A DNA stretch of 9,746 nt from an uncultured Lachnospiraceae bacterium (GCA_947176785.1 CAMWSA010000121.1:1-9746), one strand, 5' to 3'; counted from the first letter of the stretch, positions 1-7,980 are shown. A program made the numbers and translations. The notes: generated from the sequence alone by a model not told the origin.

Positions 1-1131
1 GAAGGTGCCCGTCCACAGCTGATCTACACGCATATTGCCTAAATCCGTGTTTAGCGCACTTATTGCCCCTGTCACCGTACCGTCCCCAATCCCTGATAGA
101 CTTGTGCTGCCCATCAGTTTCCAGAGATATCTCATATTCTTAGCAAACAAAGAAAACTTGCGCCACAAGCTGCTGTGCGTTTCTCCAGATGCTATCAATC
201 CCACATCCGCCCACCCTGTGGGGTTACTTGAATCTCCACTCTCAAAAGTGATAGTATTATCTTTGGTATCTCCTGTCTTCGTCTGCTTCTCATTCCACGA
301 CTGCCGCTCTGACGCCGTTATATGAATTGTGCCATTGTTGATATGCCCATCAACTTCCGCCTGCTCTGCCTTGCTTCCTATCGCCTGCTGCAGAACTTCT
401 ACGACACCCGCATTGTCTTTCATGGCACTGGCAATCTCTCCCAGAGTGTCAAGTGTCTCTGGTGCCCCATTGATCAGCTGACCGATTTTGGTGTCCGTGT
501 ACCCCGCGGCCTGCCGGTAAGCCCCGTCTATTGCCTCCTGCTGGGCCTTTGAGACAGGCTTATCCATATCGGATGTATTATCCGCATTTCCCAGACCTAC
601 CTGTTCCTTGCTGGTCTGATGGGGATTATCCACATTGCCGGCGTGGTTCTGCAGGCTGTTTTCGAGTTCCAGCACATCCCCCACGGTTGCCATCGCCGAT
701 TGGTCCATCTGGATAGTGATATTATCCGCATTCTCCAGCGTTATTTTCAACCGGATTTCCATCCCGCTCAGGGTCTGTGACTTCTGCGGCATAAACGCCG
801 CCCTCGTCTGTTCCGCCGCCACTGCAAACAGTACCGGCGCAGCTTCCCCAAGGCGGGCATATATACCCAGTGTGTTTGCAAAATATCCCTCTTCCAGGTC
901 ACTGTTTAAGAATACGGAATTGATCTGGACAGCATTTCCTTCTTTTGACATTTTCCGGATGCCAGCCCTCTGCCGGATCCCTTCCAGTTCCGTAAGGCTT
1001 TCCAGCGCAGTATCATACCTCCTCTCTGACATAGCCATTTCCGTAAACAGCAATTCCTCCTGTGAATACAGCTTCAGGTTCAAAAGCTGCTTTCCCGCGT
1101 CTGTTATATATAATTTAGAAAAATTCGCCAT
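1..1131 (-). CDS. Tail fibre protein, N-terminal 377 residues (partial, runs off the window)
   Basis: An open frame runs from an ATG at 1131 to the left edge with no stop, 377 codons. The start MANFSKLYITDAGKQLL opens a tail-collar fibre N-terminal domain (about 1-150, formerly DUF3751), which docks on the baseplate. Residues 169-197 hold the classic fibre repeat NPHQTSKEQ / VGLGNADNTSDMDKPVSKAQ. Then come GYTDTKIGQLINGAPETLD (212-230) and a predicted coiled coil to about residue 257, and a β-rich part with HITASERQSWNEK. The start is firm: AGGAGGTG lies 6 nt upstream, inside the end of the preceding gene. Being open at the window edge, it could be overlooked by gene calling that needs a stop codon. 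The receptor-binding tip lies outside the window, so host specificity cannot be judged. Confidence 0.9.
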   Translation of the reverse strand, partial: MANFSKLYITDAGKQLLNLKLYSQEELLFTEMAMSERRYDTALESLTELEGIRQRAGIRKMSKEGNAVQINSVFLNSDLEEGYFANTLGIYARLGEAAPVLFAVAAEQTRAAFMPQKSQTLSGMEIRLKITLENADNITIQMDQSAMATVGDVLELENSLQNHAGNVDNPHQTSKEQVGLGNADNTSDMDKPVSKAQQEAIDGAYRQAAGYTDTKIGQLINGAPETLDTLGEIASAMKDNAGVVEVLQQAIGSKAEQAEVDGHINNGTIHITASERQSWNEKQTKTGDTKDNTITFESGDSSNPTGWADVGLIASGETHSSLWRKFSLFAKNMRYLWKLMGSTSLSGIGDGTVTGAISALNTDLGNMRVDQLWTGTF

Positions 1132-1681
1132 CCTGCACCTCCTGGTTTTCGATCTCTATGATATCCGTATAAGCTATGCCGCCGCCCCCATAGGCTTCCC
1201 CGCCTGTCCCTATAAGGATATGGTTTGTTGTCAGTGCCGAAATATTACACGGCACTATTTCATCAATAATGCGCTCCAGTTCCCCCACCTGCCCCACCAT
1301 TTCAAGCCCCATATGGACCGACATCTTATATGCCTGGCGGAAGTCCGCCTCAATCGTGAAGTCTGTGCCCTTGCTGAGCGTCTCAAGCTTTTCGGCCAGC
1401 ACCCTGACAGTATAGGGGATCTTGTTTACCCACCTGGCCTGCACCTTCATTCGCCTGCTTTCAAGGTCATCCTCCTCTGCGGGTAGTATTCCCAGCAGCT
1501 TTTCAAGCCGTGCAATTCCGTATTCATCGGCGGTTGCAATAAAATGGTTATAAAGTATCCTGTCAGCCCCGCTCCACGCAATGGCAAATTCGGGATCTTC
1601 CGCCTCCAGGGCTGCCCTGGGTTCCTTATACTTTTGCATGAATGCGGGCAGGTAGGAGACAAGTTCAACTTCCCTGATCAT
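1115..1681 (-). CDS. xkdU: DUF2313 / YmfQ-like tail protein (XkdU, gpI role)
   Basis: This 188-aa protein is typical of DUF2313, the XkdU/YmfQ family, which takes the place of P2 gpI and links wedge to fibre. It starts with VSYLPAFMQKYKEPRAALEA (8-27), has ERxLGI-like LEKLLGILPAEEDDLESRRM (59-78), a KIPYTVRVLAEKL helix (87-99), and the family hallmark GLEMVGQVGELERIIDEIVP (125-144) before a Gly-rich GTGGEAYGGGG segment (158-168). Its ATG overlaps the baseplate J stop as ATGA. Its 3' end overlaps the fibre start by 17 bases in another frame, so fibre output is probably tied to this gene. Confidence 0.88.
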   Translation of the reverse strand: MIREVELVSYLPAFMQKYKEPRAALEAEDPEFAIAWSGADRILYNHFIATADEYGIARLEKLLGILPAEEDDLESRRMKVQARWVNKIPYTVRVLAEKLETLSKGTDFTIEADFRQAYKMSVHMGLEMVGQVGELERIIDEIVPCNISALTTNHILIGTGGEAYGGGGIAYTDIIEIENQEVQDGEFF

Positions 1682-2877
1682 CTGCCCACACCCCCCATCA
1701 CCGGAATTTCATACTGCCCCAGCGTCACGTTCGCAGCCTCTGCATTCAATCTGGTATCCGCAATGTCCATCACGCCTCTCACCGCCAGTATCCGGGCCTC
1801 AATCTGGCTGACCCTGACCACCAGGGGGCCGCTGTCCGCCCATGCCTGCCTGAGTTCCAGCAGGTATCCTTCCACCGCTTCTGTGATGGGGGTTTTCAGG
1901 TTATTCCATCCATACCCCTCATCAAAAGCCAGCGTGGTCCTGACCTCTATTTCAACAGGCACGGCACTCCTGACGTTGACGACATGCCCTATCGGCGCGG
2001 TCCCGTACCCCTCCCCTGCATTTTCCTCCGGGTCAAGGACCGTCTGTATCCTGTCCACCAGCACATCGCTGGCCTCTCCGAACTTCGAATTGACCACTGT
2101 GATCAGGACTGTCCCTCCAACCGTCAGTTTCTTCTCCTGTGATGCCCTATATACGGTTGAAAGCCATGCCGCAGCCTCTTCCGGCACCGTATTGATTGTG
2201 GATTCATACCATGCCTTGACCGCATCATCCGGGACCATCTCCGCCGGGCGGATATCCCCGTTCCAGAGGCGGGTGACTTTTACGCCCCCCACTCCCTCAA
2301 TGCCCTTGACCTTCGCCAGGTAGTCGGCCCTGTTGCCGCCAAATGCCTGTCCGTTGAAGCTGTCAAAATACCGATGCCGCAAAACCTCGGTATCTTCCTC
2401 ATCCTCTCCCGGTATCAAAATTTCCGTCAGTTCAGAGGTCTCCAGCCCCTGTATGTAATCCATGGGGATCATCTGCCCCAGGTACTGGTTGCCCACGGTG
2501 CCCAGTGCTTCACACTGTACCTGGTACTGCCCGGGAGCCATCCGCTGGGTGGCCATATAATTCACACCGCCGATATTGAACCGCCGTCCGGTCACATCAA
2601 TGGTGTCCGGGGTGAACACCCCTTTCAACACGGCATGGGTTGCAGGCTCTGGTGTGATTCCCCTGTCCTTGCAAAGCAAGATCAGGAATTCCCTTGCAGC
2701 GGTGTCCCCATAGGAATTCTTTATCAGATATTCCAGTTCGATATACAGTATCGCAAGTTCATTTGCCGTTGCCTCAATGGTGTCATAGATCAACGCGCTG
2801 GGCCTCTTGTCCATCTTGTCGGGCACACGTCCCAGCATCCGCTCCCGAAGGAAATCATCTGTCATATTTTCATACAT
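1678..2877 (-). CDS. xkdT: Baseplate J-like wedge protein (XkdT, gp6/gp47 family)
   Basis: This 399-aa protein belongs to the baseplate J family (P2 gpJ, T4 gp6 core), which forms the wedge ring that opens on contraction. Seen are an N-terminal helical region with ALIYDTIEATANELAILYIE (28-47), FTPDTIDVTGRRFNIGGVNY (88-107), GNQYLGQMIP (129-138), the hallmark FNGQAFGGNRADY (174-186) and GVGGVKVTRLWNG (195-207), and GEGYGTAPIGH (288-298) before the C-terminal β domain. Between LWNG and TVLITVVNSKFG is an extra block (about 208-253) rich in Trp, Glu and Ala. The ATG follows the preceding TAA directly, with AGAGGTGA about 9 nt upstream. Confidence 0.9.
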   Translation of the reverse strand: MYENMTDDFLRERMLGRVPDKMDKRPSALIYDTIEATANELAILYIELEYLIKNSYGDTAAREFLILLCKDRGITPEPATHAVLKGVFTPDTIDVTGRRFNIGGVNYMATQRMAPGQYQVQCEALGTVGNQYLGQMIPMDYIQGLETSELTEILIPGEDEEDTEVLRHRYFDSFNGQAFGGNRADYLAKVKGIEGVGGVKVTRLWNGDIRPAEMVPDDAVKAWYESTINTVPEEAAAWLSTVYRASQEKKLTVGGTVLITVVNSKFGEASDVLVDRIQTVLDPEENAGEGYGTAPIGHVVNVRSAVPVEIEVRTTLAFDEGYGWNNLKTPITEAVEGYLLELRQAWADSGPLVVRVSQIEARILAVRGVMDIADTRLNAEAANVTLGQYEIPVMGGVGR

Positions 2878-3282
2878 TTATATATTCACCTCTCTATTCG
2901 CCGTGATCTTGCCGTAAATGGTATGCGCCGTAAATGTGGTATGGACTGTCCCCTTTACGCTGGTGTCATGCACAAAGTCTGTCACTTCCGTGATCCGGTC
3001 ATCCACCAGAAGCGCTTCTGCTATCCTGCGCTCCAGTTCCGCGCATACCCATGCCACAGGCTCGCCATAGAGATCCATGGTCTCAATCCCATACCACCAC
3101 GGATAAATCACATATTGATATCGCTCCGTCTGTAAAATACGGAAAATGGCCTGCCGCAAGGCTTCCCTGCCATCCACATGTCCCCGGACACAGTCCCCGT
3201 CCAGATCCATTCTGTACGTCAGGCCAGGCTGTTTCACAATAGAAAAATCCTGTGCTAAAAACCCGCCGGTTGATGGAATCAT
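2878..3282 (-). CDS. xkdS: Baseplate wedge protein, DUF2634 / gp25-like (XkdS)
   Basis: This 134-aa protein has the DUF2634 pattern: an N-terminal extension, LTYRMDLDGD (21-30), then GRVEAxxQAIxxxLxTERYxxxIY rendered here as DGREALRQAIFRILQTERYQ (37-56), followed by YPWWYGIETMDLYGEP (60-75) and a C-terminal strand pair. These proteins relate to T4 gp25, the wedge part that initiates sheath assembly and links the baseplate to the first sheath ring. The ATG overlaps the previous stop as ATGA, indicating coupled translation. The next gene begins at the base following its TAA. Confidence 0.87.
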   Translation of the reverse strand: MIPSTGGFLAQDFSIVKQPGLTYRMDLDGDCVRGHVDGREALRQAIFRILQTERYQYVIYPWWYGIETMDLYGEPVAWVCAELERRIAEALLVDDRITEVTDFVHDTSVKGTVHTTFTAHTIYGKITANREVNI

Positions 3283-3722
3283 GGCTTACCCCCTATCCGG
3301 TCAATGACCACAAACTTCTGTCCTTCCTGCTGCCTGATCAGGATGACCTTATCGCCCACAGCCAGACTGTTATGAACAGTAATATTTTTCTTTCCGGAAA
3401 TTGTATGGTTATGGATAAGGCTGCTTTCACCCGTAGTCAGGCTGATATCATCCCCACCGGCGTCTGTACCATTTACGGAATGGCTGTGTGTTCTCAAGGC
3501 ATTTTCCGTTAAACAATCAATGGTAACTGCCAGACTATAATCCGTCACATTCCTCGCCAGTACCAGCTGCGCCTCCCCCAGCACCATTTTCTGTTCCACA
3601 TTGATCTTCAATGGATTTGCGGACAAAACCGCGCCAAAGAATACATTGACGGGCTTGGATGACTCCCTTTCGTCCCGTGCCGCCTTTTTCATAGCTTTTA
3701 CCAGTTCACTTACATCAGCCAA
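3279..3722 (-). CDS. xkdR: Baseplate/spike-associated protein of the DUF2577 family (XkdR-like)
   Basis: This protein is about 147 aa and lies between the gp27-like hub and gp25-like wedge genes, where XkdR (DUF2577) lies in PBSX. The body has an N-terminal amphipathic helix (ELVKAMKKAARDE), an OB-like β region (VNVFFGAVLSANPLKINVEQ) and a C-terminal strand region (AVGDKVILIRQQEGQKFVVIDRIG) typical of the family. The middle carries HSH (residues 79-81) and HNH (104-106), a paired His-x-His pattern of the kind that holds a metal at the tip of some phage spikes. No ATG fits. I chose the TTG at 3722 because GGTGGTGA lies 8 nt (from its last GG) upstream; the GTG codons at 3734 and 3731 have no ribosome site. 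The start overlaps the end of the preceding gene. Confidence 0.8.
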   Translation of the reverse strand: MADVSELVKAMKKAARDERESSKPVNVFFGAVLSANPLKINVEQKMVLGEAQLVLARNVTDYSLAVTIDCLTENALRTHSHSVNGTDAGGDDISLTTGESSLIHNHTISGKKNITVHNSLAVGDKVILIRQQEGQKFVVIDRIGGKP

Positions 3723-4695
3723 CAAATTCACCACCCTTCAGTGTTAAGTCCATCCAGTGTTCACCCTGCCTGTATATATGCTTGCAGGTTTCCACCAACA
3801 TGAAATTTTTTAGTTTCAAGTCCCCCAGATTGAGACAGACGACCACCATTGACCCGGCCCTCACCCTGTTATCCCCTATGGCATTAGTGATTTTCAGGGT
3901 TCTGGTCTTCTTGTTATACAGCTTCAAAAGAGCGTCTGCTTTTGCCTGGCCGTTCTCCCCTTCGGAAAGTGTGTCAAAATACTGGAGTATACCCCATCTG
4001 TTCATATTCGCCCCATCCTGGGCAATATAGACATCCCGGACTCCTGCTTCTTCATTGTCATAGGTCAGTTTGATTTTGTTAAACGTGTTGTCATCAATGG
4101 ATGACGTGTATTCAAAGTTTTCTCCGGTCTCCTCATCAATCATCAGATAGGCTCCCGGCCTGCCTACATACATCTCAGACAGATGGCGCAGCGTCAGAAA
4201 TCCAAAATCGTCGTATAGCACATACAACTCCCCGCTGCCCATCAGTTCCAGGTCAAGAGCATTTTCGATCATCTCGAAGAGTGAGGTGTTCTCTTCCACC
4301 CTTGATTCTATGGTAAATGCGGTGTCCTGTATGGTTCCCATGTTCAGGGCAAAATCCTCCGCAACCATTCTGATAAGCTGTGCCGCAGTCTTGCCTTCAT
4401 AGACGTAGGTATCTTTATTTTTCAGATACCGCAGCTGATCGTAGGCGGTGACTTTGATGATCTGGTCTTTGTCCCTGCTCTGTTTGAACACATAACCGTA
4501 AAAAATATTATCGCCGTCCACTCTCAGTCTGACCGCACTGCCCTCTGAAAAGCCCGGCATATCGTCTTTCAAAACCGTGAAAGTCAGCTTACCCGGAGTG
4601 CCTCTTCTCTCTGTCTGCCACTCAATCCCCTCTTCCACAGAGGGGATGTATGCCCTTGTGCCTGTCCCGTCTCCGATTAAAAGTTCAACCTCCAT
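3715..4695 (-). CDS. xkdQ: Baseplate hub protein (XkdQ-like, gp27/gpD type)
   Basis: This 326-aa protein resembles the XkdQ/YqbQ hub family, which forms the ring at the bottom of the tube on which the spike sits (T4 gp27, P2 gpD role). Typical features are an N-terminal EVELLIGDGTGTRAYIPSVE segment, a β-rich GTPGKLTFTVLKDD and VRLRVDGDNIFYGYVFKQSRDK stretch, then VTAYDQLRYLKNKDTYVYEGKT, a very characteristic junction of this family. NKIKLTYDNEE follows, and a C-terminal ALLKLYNKKTRTLKITNAIG ... VRAGSMVVV strand region. The reading frame is open upstream to an ATG at 4767, but those 24 codons fall inside the 17-bp hairpin. The ATG at 4695, with GGAGAGGAAGTGG upstream, is the better start. Confidence 0.86.
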   Translation of the reverse strand: MEVELLIGDGTGTRAYIPSVEEGIEWQTERRGTPGKLTFTVLKDDMPGFSEGSAVRLRVDGDNIFYGYVFKQSRDKDQIIKVTAYDQLRYLKNKDTYVYEGKTAAQLIRMVAEDFALNMGTIQDTAFTIESRVEENTSLFEMIENALDLELMGSGELYVLYDDFGFLTLRHLSEMYVGRPGAYLMIDEETGENFEYTSSIDDNTFNKIKLTYDNEEAGVRDVYIAQDGANMNRWGILQYFDTLSEGENGQAKADALLKLYNKKTRTLKITNAIGDNRVRAGSMVVVCLNLGDLKLKNFMLVETCKHIYRQGEHWMDLTLKGGEFVG

Positions 4696-4726
4696 AGAAA
4701 CCACTTCCTCTCCTGATTTTTTATAT

Positions 4727-4763
4727 AAACAGAACGCCCTTCCATCGGAAAGACGTTCTGTTT
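4727..4763 (-). terminator. 17-bp hairpin between the LysM hub and gp27-like hub genes (attenuator or processing site)
   Basis: In minus-strand RNA, AAACAGAACG plus UCUUUCC pairs without a break to GGAAGGG plus CGUUCUGUUU around a GAU loop. Two of the 17 pairs are G-U; in plus-strand RNA the same positions are C-A mismatches, so the structure belongs to the operon transcript. It has an A-rich 5' side and a short, poor U-tract (UUUAUAU), so termination would be partial. A smaller inverted repeat TTCCGG/CCGGAA surrounds the stop of the preceding gene (4787-4812). Confidence 0.7.
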
Positions 4764-4798
4764 TCATACATCCCCTATCATTTCTGTTCCGGTGTCTC

Positions 4799-5488
4799 TT
4801 ACGCCGCCGGAATTGTTAAAACCTGTCCCGGATATATCAGGTTGGGATTGCCGCCCACAACATCACGGTTTGCGTTATATATCACCGTGTATTTCGAACC
4901 GCTGCCGTAAAACTTTTTCGCAATATTCCAAAGACAGTCTCCCTTAACCACCGTGTAGGCGGTTGCCTGATCCGGTGCCGGCGACGTGGTCGCTTCACGC
5001 TGCGGCTCCACCGCCGCCCTGGGGCCAAATTCGGACATGATGATGTTCACGGTTTTAGGCCCGTAATCCCGCCACTGTTTCAGCTTCACCTTCACTGTAA
5101 TGTCAAATCCGTCCTTGGCGTCCTCTGTCAGTTTATACTCTTCCAGCGTCACCTTGATGTTTGTGCCAAACAGCTTTTGATTGCCGGGAAGGGATCGGCA
5201 TACAATGAACTGGAACGGTTTCCTGCTGTTTTTCAGCGATTCAAAATAGTCCAGAAAATAGTCGGCTCCCCTGAACCCTTCCTTATATACGGCGTAAGGA
5301 TATTTCACCTGTGGAATCCCACAGCTGAATTCAATATCCGTCAACCCGGCGTTTTTCAGGATATTTATTTCACCCTCGTCCATAAGGGTCAGGGTTTTGT
5401 TCGCATTGTTGATCCTTATCTCCAACTTTGATGGAGTTATGGGCAGCATACATTTATCCAGGAAAAATTCATATCCGCTTTTCGCCAT
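4799..5488 (-). CDS. xkdP: LysM-containing baseplate/tail hub protein (XkdP-like)
   Basis: This 229-aa protein has an N-terminal tail-hub domain (about 1-150) with the family's DKCMLPITPSKLEIRI start and a YFLDYFESLK helix near 77-86. A Pro/Ala/Thr linker follows (about 157-176), then one LysM domain (178-227: YTVVKGDCLWNIAKKFYGSG ... NLIYPGQVLTIP). LysM domains bind the glycan of peptidoglycan. In PBSX-type tails this protein sits just after the tape measure gene, and is thought to join tube end and hub and hold the cell wall during penetration. The ATG directly abuts the tape measure TAA, with GAGGGGGTG about 9 nt upstream, so the two are probably coupled. Length agrees with XkdP relatives (about 220-235 aa). 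Confidence 0.88.
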   Translation of the reverse strand: MAKSGYEFFLDKCMLPITPSKLEIRINNANKTLTLMDEGEINILKNAGLTDIEFSCGIPQVKYPYAVYKEGFRGADYFLDYFESLKNSRKPFQFIVCRSLPGNQKLFGTNIKVTLEEYKLTEDAKDGFDITVKVKLKQWRDYGPKTVNIIMSEFGPRAAVEPQREATTSPAPDQATAYTVVKGDCLWNIAKKFYGSGSKYTVIYNANRDVVGGNPNLIYPGQVLTIPAA

Positions 5489-7975
5489 TTACTCATGCAC
5501 CCCCTCTGTGATACTGTCAATGGATTCGTTCACGGCGTCCGTCAGTCCCGACACTACACCGTCCAAATCCATGGCGCTGTTTATATTGTTGTGGTTGGTC
5601 TGCTCGATCTTCACTTCCGCCAGTGTATATCTGTTCACTGCATCCTGTTCCGCTATGTCACGCAGATATCTTAAGTCTTCTTCCGTACAGGCAAGGGAAT
5701 CTTTGATGCTTCCGGTGTTCTCAGCAATGTTATCAACGCCTCCTCCAATTTCCCCGGCTCCAAATTCGCTCGTATAGTCATCCATGGGGGGTAGCGGATC
5801 GGTACCAAACAAGTCTTTCAGGCTGAAATCGTGAACCTTTTCCGCAATTCCGTCCCCCCACGCTGCGCCGGCCTCAAAGGCTTTTGATACCCAGCCATCC
5901 TGAAAAGTATCAAAAGTGTTGAAGCCTTCATTAAACGCATCACTAACGCTTTTGTATTCTTCCTTGTTACTGGCGGCTTCCAATGCCTTTGCGGCATATT
6001 CATTCGCTGCACTGCTGATACCCGAATAATCGAATTCGATAAAAGGCAGTTTGTTCAGTGCCTCACAGATACCCTCAACGACAAACAGCGCGGTTGCCAG
6101 AAGGGCATACCACCATGACTGTACTGAGCATATCGCATTGTTAAAAGCAATCTTCATATTGTCCGCTAACGCGCCTATTGCATCCCAGATTCCCAAGGCA
6201 ATATTTGCTACGGTCAAACCCAGATTCTTGAAAAACTCGTTAGCAACATTGAGACTGCCGCAGATCACACCGAACCCGGAATTTGCCACACCAGTCAATT
6301 TAGCAATTGCGCTACAAACTGCAAAGATCACCGCAATCAATGCGATAATCAGTATGATAATCCAAATGATGGGGCAGGAATACATTGCGCTATTCAGCCC
6401 CATCTGCGCCGCTGTTTCTGCCATTGTCGCGCCATTCAATGCAGCATATACAGGAACAGCAAGCATCTTTGCCAAAGTCAATGCCCCTTGCGCTGCCGCT
6501 GACGCCAGTTCAATTCCCTTTGTTATCGCCAGATATGCTCCATATACGGCCAGGGCGGCCACAACACCATAAATGATAGGCGATATCCAAGACCAGTTGT
6601 CTATGACTGTCTGTGCAAAATTCAGCGCTCCTACCAAAAGCCAGGACAAAACACCCATTATGACCTGCAATCCCAGCGCAATACCGCTCAGAACGGACTG
6701 GATCGTCCCCTGATTATTTAAAATTAAATCCACAAATAATAGGACAAACGGACATAGCTGACCGCCTATCAGCTTGTTAATTTCGCCAAAGGCATTATTC
6801 ATCTGAATAATTTTGCCCTCCGGCGTGTTGCTCAGGGAGTCATACAGTCCGTCCCAGGAATCGGCTATGACGGCGTTGATGGCCGCTGCCGCCTGTATAT
6901 CCTGCGATGCGTTCAGATATTCGGCCCCAATGGCCGCAATGACCTGCTCCTGGGTGGCTGTGCCTTCTATAACCGCCTTTTGTGCCTTGGTAAATGCAAG
7001 ACCTTTCTCCGCCATAGCTTCATAGGAGCCCGACCTGGCTTCTCCAAGAGCACCCGCATACTGTGTCATTATGGCGCTGTCAGCCTCACCGCCGCCTGAG
7101 GCACCCATTGCGAAATCCGCAAGCGTATCCATCATCATCACAATGGCTGTTGGATCTGAAAAAGCGGAAGACAACTCCGTTGCACCGACGATCATGGCGT
7201 CATCCGTATATATGCCCCGCCCCTGAATTTCATATGCCTTGTCTACAACAGTGTCAAATGCGTTCTGTAATGCCTGCGTATCTGCCCCGACTGATGTTTC
7301 ACCGGTATATTGCAAGCTATGTCCGGCATCAGAATTGTTTGACATGGCTGCCATCAACTGCGCCTCCGCACGAGCCTGGGCGTAATTTGCATTTGCACCA
7401 TAAGTGGCATAATCCACCAGCCATTCGATGCCTTCCATAATATCTAACTCCGATTTCACGGATACCTCAGGAAGATTCCAATTCAAGTTTTCCACTTTTG
7501 GGTTATGTTCCCTCGAGTCGTCCGATTTCGTGTTATCCCCTTCCGAATCGCCCGATTTCGTGTTATCCCCTTCCGAATCGCCCGATTTCCACTCTATCTC
7601 CATCTTGGTAGATATAGGGGGGGCATTCGGCACTGTATCCGGCCTGATCTCCTGCGGATTTGAGGTAGGCAAATCACAGAATGTCAGGCTCACCTCCACA
7701 TTAATAAGCTGGTTCATTGCGAGTATGTCAATCTGCGGAACAACCATTTTCGGGATATCCAGAACAGAGATTGCCTGTTCAAATTCATTCCATTCCATGG
7801 CCATCCTGTCTAATTCGTCCCTGACATTCTCGATGGAGTCCGCAACCGAACCGTCATTTACCGTGTCCCACAAATCCTCCAGTGTGGAAGCAGTAATATC
7901 AGCGGAGCTGACAATGCCGTTCAATACGGTATACAATTCGTCATACATTTTTACGCTTTTCTGAATAGAAGCCAC
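5489..7975 (-). CDS. Tail tape measure protein
   Basis: This is the longest gene of the window, about 828 aa. The protein should span the tube lumen and set tail length. It shows the family's usual layout: a hydrophilic helical N-terminus (about residues 1-100), a low-complexity linker with 10-aa repeats (133-163), an Ala-rich helical region (190-400), hydrophobic stretches near 410-490 and a very hydrophobic one at 537-557 (PIIWIIILIIALIAVIF), then a hydrophilic C-terminus. Residue numbers are from the GTG at 7984. The hydrophobic parts are typical of tape measures and may enter the host membrane. Two GTG starts compete. The one at 7984 overlaps the frameshift stop (GTGA). The one at 7975 is preferred because AGGTGAT lies 8 nt (from its GG) upstream. 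An ATG at residue 13 has no ribosome site. At roughly 1.5 Å per residue the tail would be near 120-125 nm. No lytic domain is seen. Confidence 0.87.
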   Translation of the reverse strand: MASIQKSVKMYDELYTVLNGIVSSADITASTLEDLWDTVNDGSVADSIENVRDELDRMAMEWNEFEQAISVLDIPKMVVPQIDILAMNQLINVEVSLTFCDLPTSNPQEIRPDTVPNAPPISTKMEIEWKSGDSEGDNTKSGDSEGDNTKSDDSREHNPKVENLNWNLPEVSVKSELDIMEGIEWLVDYATYGANANYAQARAEAQLMAAMSNNSDAGHSLQYTGETSVGADTQALQNAFDTVVDKAYEIQGRGIYTDDAMIVGATELSSAFSDPTAIVMMMDTLADFAMGASGGGEADSAIMTQYAGALGEARSGSYEAMAEKGLAFTKAQKAVIEGTATQEQVIAAIGAEYLNASQDIQAAAAINAVIADSWDGLYDSLSNTPEGKIIQMNNAFGEINKLIGGQLCPFVLLFVDLILNNQGTIQSVLSGIALGLQVIMGVLSWLLVGALNFAQTVIDNWSWISPIIYGVVAALAVYGAYLAITKGIELASAAAQGALTLAKMLAVPVYAALNGATMAETAAQMGLNSAMYSCPIIWIIILIIALIAVIFAVCSAIAKLTGVANSGFGVICGSLNVANEFFKNLGLTVANIALGIWDAIGALADNMKIAFNNAICSVQSWWYALLATALFVVEGICEALNKLPFIEFDYSGISSAANEYAAKALEAASNKEEYKSVSDAFNEGFNTFDTFQDGWVSKAFEAGAAWGDGIAEKVHDFSLKDLFGTDPLPPMDDYTSEFGAGEIGGGVDNIAENTGSIKDSLACTEEDLRYLRDIAEQDAVNRYTLAEVKIEQTNHNNINSAMDLDGVVSGLTDAVNESIDSITEGVHE
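7522..7590 (-). repeat. 30-bp tandem repeat in the tape measure gene
   Basis: Two identical 30-bp units (7522-7551 and 7552-7581) are followed by a 9-base partial match (7582-7590). A diverged unit flanks them at 7492-7521. They encode KSGDSEGDNT twice, then the diverged KSDDSREHNP. The length is a multiple of three, so gain or loss of units keeps the frame. Confidence 0.9.
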
Positions 7976-7980
7976 CCTTA

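Noticed and set aside
635..1486. Long plus-strand open frame opposite the fibre and XkdU-like genes
   Set aside because: Antisense shadow of two clearly coding minus-strand genes; low-complexity Ser/Cys-rich product and no ribosome site.
1544..2323. 259-codon plus-strand open frame
   Set aside because: Antisense to the baseplate J gene, with Ser/Thr-rich composition typical of a reverse-strand shadow.
2374..3135. 253-codon plus-strand open frame
   Set aside because: Antisense to baseplate J and DUF2634 genes that have strong family features.
4696..4767. 24-codon N-terminal extension of the gp27-like hub gene
   Set aside because: It coincides with the 17-bp hairpin, and a good ribosome site precedes the ATG at 4695.
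6051..6572. 173-codon plus-strand open frame
   Set aside because: Mirror of the hydrophobic part of the tape measure; no start signal.
7492..7590. CRISPR-like array
   Set aside because: The units are contiguous, without spacers, and in frame within the tape measure gene.
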